From Patescibacteria group bacterium (lineage in GTDB: Bacteria; Patescibacteriota; Patescibacteriia; GCA-002772895): DNA of 8,352 bases. Below the pieces are notes generated by a model, which saw nothing but the letters and a program-made list of their open reading frames with translations, made no database searches and was not told the origin of the DNA. The DNA lies in contig JAHINX010000050.1 in the NCBI GenBank assembly GCA_018895765.1, forward strand, positions 1 to 8,352. Reading direction: 5' to 3'. The position numbers were made by a program, and so were the translations under genes. Positions 1 to 6,500 of the stretch are shown piece after piece (the first letter of the stretch is position 1; each line of letters opens with the position of its first letter).

Positions 1-34
1 ATTAGAAATTTTTCTTTATTATTTTGCTTATGAA
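1..34 (+). repeat. Leader direct repeat, copy 1
   Basis: These 34 bases are identical to 270-303. They cover about 29 bases upstream of an ATG and the first codons (Met-Asn). The repeat may begin before the window. After it the two copies diverge at the DNA level, but the encoded signal peptides still align without gaps over about 24 residues (MNKKLTIII versus MNKKILLTI). This indicates a duplicated 5' leader plus export signal. Confidence 0.85.
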
Positions 35-143
35 TAAAAAACTAACAATAATCATCCCAATCATCCTCGTCGCCCTCGCCGCCTCTATTTTTATATTCTT
101 CTCCCCCTTTGGAAAAGGGGGGCTAGGGGGGATTTATAAATAA
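30..143 (+). pseudogene. Orphan signal-peptide ORF truncated at a palindromic repeat
   Basis: A 37-residue ORF. Residues 1-24 (MNKKLTIIIPII...FIFF) form a typical signal peptide or membrane anchor: two lysines, then an unbroken hydrophobic stretch. They align without gaps to the start of the LamG protein at 299, and the upstream DNA is identical to that gene's upstream DNA. From residue 25 the ORF is encoded by the C-rich/G-rich palindromic repeat at 101-140 (SPFGKGGLGGIYK) and ends at TAA just beyond it. The likeliest reading is the remnant of a second surface-protein gene whose body was lost by repeat insertion or recombination. It could instead be a real short membrane peptide, but the repeat-encoded tail argues against that. 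No clear Shine-Dalgarno sequence is visible, as is also true of the LamG gene. Confidence 0.6.
101..140 (+). repeat. C-rich/G-rich palindromic repeat R1
   Basis: Hairpin with stem CCCCCTTT (103-110), loop GGA (111-113) and AAAGGGGG (114-121), followed by a second G-run and GATTTATAAA. Related copies lie in the giant gene at 3716-3756, 5065-5104, 5111-5150, 5480-5515 and 5541-5581. There is no T-tract, so it is not a usual terminator. I recall similar elements dispersed in many environmental bacterial genomes, but this could not be checked here. Confidence 0.85.
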
Positions 144-148
144 TTCAA

Positions 149-272
149 AATTCACCTAATTTCTAATTTCTAATCAAATGTCCAATTCAAAAATGCCAAA
201 TGTCAAAAACAATACTTCATTTGAAATTTTGCCTTTAACCTTTTATTAGGTGAATTAGAAATTAGGTGAATT
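149..272. repeat. AT-rich inverted repeat with 84-bp centre
   Basis: A perfect 20-bp inverted repeat: 149-168 (core TTCACCTAATTTCTAATT) and 253-272. The interior holds related short words (caaatgtccaa, aatgccaaatgtc). The right arm overlaps the 16-bp tandem repeat at 245-276 and reaches the LamG leader repeat. It looks like a small non-coding insertion or MITE-like repeat between the orphan leader and the LamG gene. No protein is encoded between the arms. Confidence 0.7.
221..249 (+). promoter_or_regulatory. Possible promoter of the LamG gene
   Basis: TTGAAA at 221-226 and TATTAG at 244-249 are separated by 17 bases, a sigma70-like arrangement with a good -35 and an imperfect -10 box. Transcription would start near 256 and leave a leader of about 43 bases. 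In AT-rich DNA such matches arise by chance, so this is tentative. Confidence 0.3.
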
Positions 273-276
273 AGAA
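245..276 (+). repeat. 16-bp tandem repeat, two perfect copies
   Basis: ATTAGGTGAATTAGAA occurs at 245-260 and again at 261-276, directly before the LamG leader. It supplies the right arm of the inverted repeat at 149-272. Confidence 0.85.
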
Positions 277-303
277 ATTTTTCTTTATTATTTTGCTTAT
301 GAA
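270..303 (+). repeat. Leader direct repeat, copy 2
   Basis: Identical to 1-34. It spans the untranslated leader and first codons of the LamG gene. The pair flanks about 235 bases, so recombination between copies could delete or exchange the intervening leader DNA. Confidence 0.85.
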
Positions 304-2425
304 CAAAAAAATCTTACTTACAATCTCAATCATCGTCGTAGCTATTATTGGTTCACTATTTTTATATTCGCAAAATAATAAAGAATCTTCCGCCTCTGTC
401 TCTCGCTCTGGTCTCACTCTCGATCTGGACTTCGGCAACAACGACGGCACCACCACCCCGACTGTCTACGACTCCTCCGGCTTCGCCCGTCACGCCACAG
501 CCGCTAATGCGCAAACCTGTAATAACAGTTTTTGTGATTTTGATGGAAGTGAGGATCGTATGACGCTCACGGGAACAGGAGTTTATAATACTTCAAATGT
601 TTCTATTGCGATTAAATTTACTCCTGATTTTGAAGCTGACGATGGCGCTACTCATTTTCTGACAGACACCAGTGGCACGGAAAGATATGCAATTGCAAAA
701 TATAATGACAATAGTTTGAATGTTTTTTTCGGGAACAATGTATTTGTTATTAGTGTTTCGCTTGCTAATTTTCAATCATATTGGAAAGTTGGAAAAGAAA
801 ATATAATTGTAGTATCTGGAACAACTGGCAATAATAAAATTTGGTTAAATGGACAAAAATTAACAGATGATTATAGCGGAACAACTGCGTGGACGCCAGA
901 CGACGTAGCAACGATTTTCGTTGGTTCTGATAATGCGACCAATAGAAGATTTGACGGACGCATCCACTACCTCAAGGTTTGGAACCGGCTACTCACAAAC
1001 GACGAAGTCGCCATTCTCTCTGCCGACCGCGAAACAACCGCCGCGACCGCCCCGCGCGCCGGCGCCACCGGTTCCTCCACCGGCACCCTCGTCGGCTACT
1101 GGACAATGGATGCGGATGATATAAACGGGGCAAAAATTTACGAAAAATCAGGAACCAATGCCAGCTCCACTATTATCGGTAATCCTACTTTATCATCTGG
1201 AAAAATTGGTCAGGCACTTGATTTTGACGCAGCCAGCGATTATATAATTGCAACCTCTACAGCTTATGATTTTACAGGCGCTTTCACGGTGTCTATTTGG
1301 GCAAAATCCGATAGGGTATGGCCGTCAGATACTTCATCTAATAGCTTTAGAGGGGTCGTTGGAAAAGCTGTGGCTGGAAATGCGATAGGGACTAGTTATG
1401 TAATTGATTGGTATGGAGATGACGGAACGACTCCGACAAGAGTATTGCGATTTTCAGTATCTAATGGAACGACTTCGTATTCAGAAGTTTTTGCTAACTT
1501 TGATTTTAATTCGGATTGGCGGCATATTGTTGGAGTTTTTAACGGGAGTAGCCTCTCTCTATATGTTGATGGAGCTCTTACAAGCTCACCCACAGCTTTT
1601 ACGGGGAATATTAATATTGTTGACTCCGCAAATTTTGAGATAGGTAGAGCTTTTGGATCTGCTTATTATTGGGACGGCTCTCTAGACGACGTCCGAATCT
1701 ACAACTACGCCCTGTCCGCAAGCGAAATCGCCAATTTATACGTTTCCACCAAGCAAAACATCTCCCGCGGACTCCCGCGCGAAGGCCTAGTCGGATACTG
1801 GAATATGAACGCGGATGATTATAATGGAACAACCGTTTTTGATAAATCGGGAAAGGGGAATCACGGAACAGATACAAATATGGACACCAGTAACCTAACC
1901 CCCGGCAAAATCGGTCAGGCGATGAATTTTAATGGGAGCGATGAGCTCGTTACTGTTTTAGATGATTCATCTCTGCAATTTACAGAACATGACCCATTCT
2001 CACTTTCATTGTGGTTTAATGGACAAAATGATGGCGGAACCGCAGAGCTAATTGTTAAAAGAAATGTTAATAATAGATATATGATTTATTTGGACGCCTC
2101 AAATCAAATAGGCTCGCAGATTAGTGATGGATCCGCCACAATACTTCTTACTACTTCTGAAAATGTAGCAGATGGGAAATGGCACCACGCTGTCCTTACT
2201 TACGATGGAATAAATAAAGGAAGTATTTTTGTTGATAATGTTTCCAAAGATTATGATACGGCTTCTTTTTCAGGGCTAAGCACATCCGGAGCTAATTTAA
2301 CAATAGGTCAGGGACAAAATGGATATTTTGATGGCTCCATCGACGAAGTGATGATTTACAACCGCGCGCTTTCTGCGGAGGAAGTGCAAGACCTCTATCT
2401 CTACCGCTGGCAATACCTGCGTTAG
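299..2425 (+). CDS. Exported triple LamG (concanavalin A-like) surface protein
   Basis: 708 residues from the ATG at 299. A TTG two codons earlier is possible, but the ATG matches the duplicated leader at 30. Residues 1-23 are a signal peptide or N-terminal anchor (MNKK, then a hydrophobic stretch). Three LamG-like jelly-roll domains follow at about 38-242, 263-482 and 495-702. Domains 2 and 3 open with LVGYW.M.ADD and S/TPGKIGQA; all three end with a DGxIDEVxIYNRALSAEEV-type motif (219-238, 459-478, 678-697). This matches the Laminin_G_3 (concanavalin A-like lectin/glucanase) family, usually involved in binding glycans or other surface ligands. A Thr/Ala/Gly-rich linker joins domains 1 and 2 (about 244-262). 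There is no catalytic motif, LPXTG or clear C-terminal anchor, so the protein is either secreted or held by its N-terminal segment. Base composition alternates sharply: domain junctions are GC-rich, domain cores AT-rich. The specific ligand is unknown. Confidence 0.9.
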   Translation: MNKKILLTISIIVVAIIGSLFLYSQNNKESSASVSRSGLTLDLDFGNNDGTTTPTVYDSSGFARHATAANAQTCNNSFCDFDGSEDRMTLTGTGVYNTSNVSIAIKFTPDFEADDGATHFLTDTSGTERYAIAKYNDNSLNVFFGNNVFVISVSLANFQSYWKVGKENIIVVSGTTGNNKIWLNGQKLTDDYSGTTAWTPDDVATIFVGSDNATNRRFDGRIHYLKVWNRLLTNDEVAILSADRETTAATAPRAGATGSSTGTLVGYWTMDADDINGAKIYEKSGTNASSTIIGNPTLSSGKIGQALDFDAASDYIIATSTAYDFTGAFTVSIWAKSDRVWPSDTSSNSFRGVVGKAVAGNAIGTSYVIDWYGDDGTTPTRVLRFSVSNGTTSYSEVFANFDFNSDWRHIVGVFNGSSLSLYVDGALTSSPTAFTGNINIVDSANFEIGRAFGSAYYWDGSLDDVRIYNYALSASEIANLYVSTKQNISRGLPREGLVGYWNMNADDYNGTTVFDKSGKGNHGTDTNMDTSNLTPGKIGQAMNFNGSDELVTVLDDSSLQFTEHDPFSLSLWFNGQNDGGTAELIVKRNVNNRYMIYLDASNQIGSQISDGSATILLTTSENVADGKWHHAVLTYDGINKGSIFVDNVSKDYDTASFSGLSTSGANLTIGQGQNGYFDGSIDEVMIYNRALSAEEVQDLYLYRWQYLR

Positions 2426-2441
2426 TGGGTACGCTAACGCA
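2418..2441. other. Hairpin over the LamG stop codon
   Basis: TGCGTTAG (2418-2425) pairs with CTAACGCA (2434-2441), an 8-bp stem with an 8-base loop. It ends exactly where the GxxExxY cassette's left repeat begins. No T-tract follows, so it is not a canonical terminator. A competing pairing exists between 2423-2430 (TAGTGGGT) and 2472-2479 (ACCCACTA). Confidence 0.55.
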
Positions 2442-2492
2442 TGAGGATTTCACTAATGGCTCGCTCCGCTCACCCACTAATTACACGAATAA
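2442..2492. repeat. Left inverted repeat of the GxxExxY cassette
   Basis: It contains the 19-bp perfect arm (2442-2460), the spacer TCGCTCCGCTCA (2461-2472) and the second arm beginning CCCACTAAT, then ACACGAATAA. It would serve as the whole leader of the downstream gene, which has no Shine-Dalgarno sequence. Pairing with 2868-2913 in RNA would join the two ends of the gene's transcript. Confidence 0.75.
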
Positions 2493-2495
2493 GCT

Positions 2496-2867
2496 ATGGC
2501 CGACTTAATTCATAAAGACCTGTCATACAAGTTGAATGGAATTTTTTTCGAGGTTCAGAATAAATTAGGTACGCAATTTCAGGAAAAACATTATCAAAAG
2601 GCGATTAGCTTGTTATTGGAAAAGAATAGTATTCCTTTTGAAGCAGAGGTACCGATAGAAGTAAAATTTGAAGGTAAAACATTAGGCAGATTTAAAGCAG
2701 ATATTGTTGTAGATAAAAAAATATTATTAGAATTAAAAACAGCTGATAAATTGACACTTGAGCATAAGCAACAACTTATAAGATACTTGCATGCCGGCAA
2801 CTTACGATTAGCCCTCTTGGTTAATTTTAGAAAAAGGCCGTTGCAAGTTTGGAGAATCGTAAATTAA
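2496..2867 (+). CDS. GxxExxY-family PD-(D/E)XK nuclease-like protein
   Basis: 123 residues, the usual family size. It begins HKDLSYKLNGIFFEVQNKLG, then has the family signature region LGTQFQEKHYQKA (24-36). Glu30 and Tyr33 of the signature are kept, but the first Gly is Gln27. A PD-(D/E)XK-like core follows: FKADIVVDKKILLELK (66-81), with Asp69, Glu79 and Lys81 as candidate catalytic residues. It ends with QLIRYLHAG and LALLVNFRKRP, both typical of the family. The family belongs to the PD-(D/E)XK nuclease superfamily (PF13366), but its biological role is not established. The ATG at 2496 is the natural start, 3 bases after the left inverted repeat; there is no Shine-Dalgarno sequence, so translation may be leaderless or weak. 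The inverted repeats set it apart from its neighbours and suggest mobility or an RNA-structure context. Family assignment is confident; biochemical activity is inferred only. Confidence 0.85.
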   Translation: MADLIHKDLSYKLNGIFFEVQNKLGTQFQEKHYQKAISLLLEKNSIPFEAEVPIEVKFEGKTLGRFKADIVVDKKILLELKTADKLTLEHKQQLIRYLHAGNLRLALLVNFRKRPLQVWRIVN

Positions 2868-2913
2868 TTATTAGTGTCATTAGTGGGCGTAATCGCCATT
2901 AGTGAAATCCTCA
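2868..2913. repeat. Right inverted repeat of the GxxExxY cassette
   Basis: It starts at the base after the gene's TAA and contains three copies of ATTAGTG (2870, 2879, 2898). Positions 2895-2913 are the exact reverse complement of 2442-2460. Confidence 0.75.
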
Positions 2914-2931
2914 GTCCGTCTCTGACGGACT
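2913..2931. other. Hairpin abutting the right cassette end
   Basis: AGTCCGTC (2913-2920), loop TCT, GACGGACT (2924-2931), then TTAT. The stem is 8 bp and GC-rich. With its short T-run it could act as a weak terminator for the GxxExxY gene. It mirrors the hairpin that abuts the left end (2418-2441). Confidence 0.5.
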
Positions 2932-2944
2932 TTATCCACACCAT

Positions 2945-2976
2945 AAAAATAATCGCGCGTTTGGATTATTTTTTTT
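2945..2976 (+). terminator. AT-rich terminator-like hairpin
   Basis: AAAAATAATC (2945-2954) pairs with GATTATTTTT (2964-2973) around the loop GCGCGTTTG, and the T-tract continues to 2976. The geometry is that of an intrinsic terminator but the stem is almost all A-T. It would end transcripts from the GxxExxY gene before the next promoter. A mutually exclusive stem is possible: GCGTTTGG (2957-2964) with CCAAACGC (2989-2996). Confidence 0.5.
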
Positions 2977-3010
2977 CTCTAAATTTAGCCAAACGCTACC
3001 CTTGCATAAG

Positions 3011-3039
3011 TTGAAAAACGCCGTAAAAAATGCTATAAT
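3011..3039 (+). promoter_or_regulatory. Sigma70-type promoter for the coiled-coil gene
   Basis: TTGAAA at 3011-3016, a 17-base spacer, then a perfect TATAAT at 3034-3039 preceded by TGC (extended -10). Transcription would begin near 3046, about 30 bases before the ATG at 3075. It is the best promoter in the window and probably also serves the giant gene at 3523. Confidence 0.75.
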
Positions 3040-3074
3040 AATATTATATCTGTAAAATTAGAATATATAGAATT

Positions 3075-3482
3075 ATGTTAGCTAAATCAGACCTAAAACA
3101 AATCGACGGTTTAATGGAAAAACAATATGGGCGATTGTCTGATTTAATGGATGAGAAAATAGATCGTGTTTTAGTTGCGGTAAAAAAAGGATTTGACAAT
3201 GTTGATAAACGATTTGAGCAGGTTGATAAACGATTTGAGCAGGTTGACGAGAGATTTGACAGGTTGGAACAGCGCTTTGGTAATTTGGAACAGCGTTTTG
3301 ATAATTTGGAACAAGAAGTAAGGGCTTTGACTGAAAAAGTAGACGAAATAGATAGAAAAATAGACAAATTGACAACGGCGAACAAGGAAGATATAGAAGT
3401 GGTAATGTTAGATTTAGAAAAATTAAAACAAAAAGTAAAGCAATTAGAATTAAAGATTAAAAAATTACAGCCGGATGTATAA
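3075..3482 (+). CDS. Small coiled-coil protein
   Basis: 135 residues with no signal peptide or membrane segment. Residues about 43-99 form an unbroken heptad coil with hydrophobic residues at every a and d position (Val43, Phe47, Val50, Phe54, Val57, Phe61, Leu64, Phe68, Leu71 and on to Leu99). Phe repeatedly fills one core position, giving VDKRFEQ and LEQRFDN type heptads. A second helix (about 104-131, rich in Lys, Glu and Leu) is also likely coiled. Highly charged and probably cytoplasmic, it may oligomerise or act as a spacer. I recall similar small heptad proteins in CPR genomes but cannot name a function. It has a strong promoter 36 bases upstream and no clear Shine-Dalgarno sequence. 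A GGAGG lies 6 bases past its stop, ahead of the giant surface-protein gene, so the two may be co-transcribed. Confidence 0.8.
   Translation: MLAKSDLKQIDGLMEKQYGRLSDLMDEKIDRVLVAVKKGFDNVDKRFEQVDKRFEQVDERFDRLEQRFGNLEQRFDNLEQEVRALTEKVDEIDRKIDKLTTANKEDIEVVMLDLEKLKQKVKQLELKIKKLQPDV
3201..3326 (+). repeat. 21-bp tandem repeats encoding heptads
   Basis: Six consecutive 21-base units start at 3201, 3222, 3243, 3264, 3285 and 3306. The first two are identical at the DNA level (GTTGATAAACG...GAGCAG); units 4 and 5 are nearly so (TTGGAACAGCG...). Each encodes one heptad of the coiled coil. The near-identity suggests recent expansion by slippage or unequal recombination, which keeps the frame. Confidence 0.85.
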
Positions 3483-3487
3483 GTTTT

Positions 3488-3492
3488 GGAGG
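3488..3492 (+). promoter_or_regulatory. Shine-Dalgarno-like GGAGG before the giant gene
   Basis: This is the only strong ribosome-binding motif before a gene in the window, but it lies 30 bases upstream of the ATG at 3523. The giant gene's frame is open from 3496, so it could serve a non-ATG start (ATA 3499, ATT 3505 or CTG 3511). A short TGGG-TATT-CCCA hairpin (3512-3523) might otherwise bring it closer to the ATG. Confidence 0.45.
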
Positions 3493-3522
3493 TAATTTAT
3501 AGTCATTTTACTGGGTATTCCC

Positions 3523-6500
3523 ATGCGCCCAATAAATAAAGAAAAAATACCTTCGTTTTTTAAACGGAGAGTTATAGGTGAAATACGCCTTTTTGCGTCA
3601 TTCTTTGGTTCAAAAGGGATAAAAAACAAAAAACAAATAACAAAAATAATTGCTGTTTGCTTTTTGCTATCAGCGGTTGCATTGCCTGCAAGCGCTTTTT
3701 CTTTATCGTCTTTTTCCTCCCCCTTCGGAGAAGGGGGATTCAGGGGGATTTATAAATCTGTCTCTGAAAATGTCTCTGAAACTTTGGAGAATAGTTATAT
3801 ATATATTAATAACAATATAAATACAGCGAAAAATTCTATCGTGTCCTTTGTAGTTTTGGGCGGAGAACAGCTCGTTTTGGTTGCGGAAGGTGTGACAGAA
3901 TTTGCGCAAAACGCGACACAGGACTCAAAAGAATTTTTTGTAGATTTTGCGGAATCTACAAGTGAATCAGCCAAAAATATTAAAAATCAGGTAAACTCTG
4001 CTTTTGCTTCTTTGCCTGACGCTTTCAAGGGCGTTTCTATTGCTTTTTCGAGCATGGGTGAAAAAGCAAAAGAAGTGCCGAATTTTCTTGCACGAGTAGC
4101 TCAAGGTGCGGGAAGCGGGGCGTCAGAAATGGGTGCAAAAGCTTCCGATGTCATTGCGGGGAGCGCAAGCGATGCGGCAATCTCATTACAGAATATCGGC
4201 ACGGCTATTTCAGATACTTTTTGGGGTGGAGCTTATTTTCTTTCGGACACAGGGCATAATGCAAAACTTGCCCTATCTAGCCTTCCTCGTGCCTTTTCTG
4301 CTGTTGCAAATAGCGCAAGCAATATAGCAACTCCATTACAGAGCTTTGGTCAAGAACTAGGCAACACACCAAAAAACCTCGCGCTTTCCGTGTCTGTCAT
4401 TGCGAGGAGCGTGTACTCGCGCGACGCGGCAATCTCATTTCAAAACTTTGGCTCCTCCCTCGGCAACACTCCAAAAAATCTCGCGCTTTCCGTGTCTGTC
4501 ATTGCGAGGAGCGTGTACTCGCGCGACGCGGCAATCCCATTACAAACCTTTGGCTCCTCCCTCGGCAACACACCAAAAAACCTCGCGCTCAGCTTCACCT
4601 CATCAATATCCAATATCCAATATCCAATATCTGTTTTTGGCTCCTCGCTCGGCAACACTCCAAAAAATCTCGCGCTTTCCGTGTCTGTCATTGCAAATAG
4701 CGCAAGCAATATAGCAACTCCATTACAGAGCTTTGGTCAAGAACTAGGTAATGCTCCAAAAAATCTGGCTTCTGGTCTTTCTTCTTCAATAGCAAGCCCG
4801 ATATCCAAAATTGCGAGCGCAATTGTCAGTGTGCCAAAAGCAATCAAAGACGGTGGAGTAAAAACCGTCCGCTTTGCTTTCGACAGAGCTAAACAAGAAC
4901 TTCCAAAAGACGAAACCGCAAAGGCAGACACCATCGTTCTCTCCCCTTTGCAAGAGGAGGCAGGGATGGGTTCCACGCAAGAAGAGAGCAGTGCTATCTT
5001 AGAAAGGCATGGGGATAGCACGCTCTCTTCTGATGCGGAAAATCAAGCCGCAACCGCCCAGCAAGTCCCCCCTCTTAGTGTAAGAGGGGGACAGGGGGAG
5101 TTAGATACTAACCCCTCCCAACCTCCCCTTGCTCCAAGGGGAGGAGAAGGCAATCTTGCCTTCCTTTCCGAAGCCAGCACAGCCATACAAACTGCCACAC
5201 AGGAAACTGGCACAGCTATACAAACGTCTACCCAAGATGCTATCACAGCGATAGTGGCCGCTACTCAAAAAACTGGTACAGCCGTTAAAACAACAACTCA
5301 AGAAGTAGGCGAGTCATTGAATGATATTTTTGTGGAAGGTCCAAAAATTGTTGCTGGCGCTACATGGGACGTTTTGCAATATGTTGGTGATACCGTAGTG
5401 AGTTGGTGGGATCGGGCAAAGCTTGCCCTTCTTGGCCGCCAATTAGCAGTCGGCCCATCTTCTGTCCCTTCCCCGTCTTCTCCCCCTTTGGAAAAGGGGG
5501 ACACAGGGGGATTTAATAATGAACCCCTCTCGGAGGATGGATTTATAAATCCTCCCCAACCCTCCTTTTCCAAAGGAGGGAGCGAAGAGGGAACCCAAAC
5601 AATTGTCCGCGAAACTACCAATACGATTTACAAAATCCCATCCATCCTAGGCGCGACAACAGTTGACGGCTCGCTTACTGTAAACGGCAACACAATCCTA
5701 AAAGGCAATAAGATCACAATCGCCGCGCCCGTAATCCTTGAAAATAGCTTGAGTATCGGTTCCGTTTTTAGTATAGATCACAACACTGGCCAAATAACTT
5801 CACTCGGCGGACTGAACATCCCGTATGGAAAACTTGTGGCAAAAGACATAGAGTCAAGCGGAACAATAAATTTCGCCGGAGCGACAATAGATTTTACTGG
5901 TGCAAACATTACAGGGTTTACGACCGGTGGAAACACCGTTATAAATAATTTTAATACATACCACTCCGGCACTGGCGCCAGCGTTGGTGGCTCATTTGAT
6001 GCGCTTTCCGTTCAGCAAGACGCAACCATCGGCGGTTCGCTCGCTGTCTCGGGCGGACTCACGATAACCGGCGCCACAGCCCTCAATTCTAATGTTACAA
6101 TTGGCGACGCAGCCTCAGACACTATTACGATCAATGCAAGCTCAATTAGTATTCCAAATGGCATTACATTTTCTGGAGGCGTCGTAAGTTTTGGCTCCGA
6201 AGTAAACACATCCAGTACTTTTACCGGAAATATTAGTGTAAACGGAACTGGCACATCAACGCTTCTTTATGGAGCGACATTTGCCACTTCTGGCGGATCG
6301 CTTGGTGTTGGGACATCTACTCCGACAAATTCTATTTTTGCTGTAGCGGGCAATTCGTATTTAAGCGGAAATCTCGGCGTCGGCACATCAAGCCCAGTAT
6401 CAAAACTTTCTGTTTCTGGAGATACGTATATTAGCGGAAATACGATTTTTGGTGACGACTCAAGCAACACAATTGTCTTTAACGCCCGCGCGGCTTCAAA

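Larger units (their letters stand above)
2442..2913 (+). mobile_element. Candidate GxxExxY cassette with inverted-repeat ends
   Basis: The left end 2442-2492 and right end 2868-2913 are imperfect inverted repeats: TGAGGATTTCACTAATGGC (2442-2460) is the exact reverse complement of 2895-2913, CCCACTAAT (2473-2481) of 2879-2887, and 2482-2492 resembles the complement of 2868-2878. The arms differ mainly in a central spacer (12 bases left, 7 right). The word ATTAGTG or its complement recurs in both arms (2451, 2475, 2870, 2879, 2898). The enclosed gene starts 3 bases after the left arm and stops at the base before the right arm. This tight fit suggests one unit that moves or folds together. No target-site duplication is evident, and no transposase is present. 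The alternative is a paired dispersed repeat that merely flanks the gene. Confidence 0.55.

Noticed and set aside
101..140. R1 as an intrinsic terminator
   Set aside because: Strong hairpin but no T-tract, and the same element sits inside a long open frame elsewhere.
293..298. TTG at 293 as the LamG start
   Set aside because: The ATG at 299 fits the signal peptide better and matches the ATG at 30 in the duplicated leader.
2442..2913. A 23S rRNA intervening sequence
   Set aside because: No rRNA sequence flanks it, and the protein is GxxExxY-like rather than the four-helix IVS protein.
3044..3385. Minus-strand Ser/Cys/Leu-rich ORF
   Set aside because: Reverse reading of the 21-bp heptad repeats; low complexity, and the + strand coil has a strong promoter and regular heptads.
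4396..4599. Repeats resembling a CRISPR array
   Set aside because: Units C and D abut directly with no unique spacers, and both lie in an open reading frame.
4400..4714. 104-residue + strand ORF in another frame
   Set aside because: It is a shadow of the repeat array. The palindrome is open in all three forward frames, and the long frame continues far on both sides.
5298..5621. Minus-strand ORF of 107 residues
   Set aside because: Antisense to the giant gene and driven by the GC-rich repeats R5 and R6; no recognisable domain or start signal.
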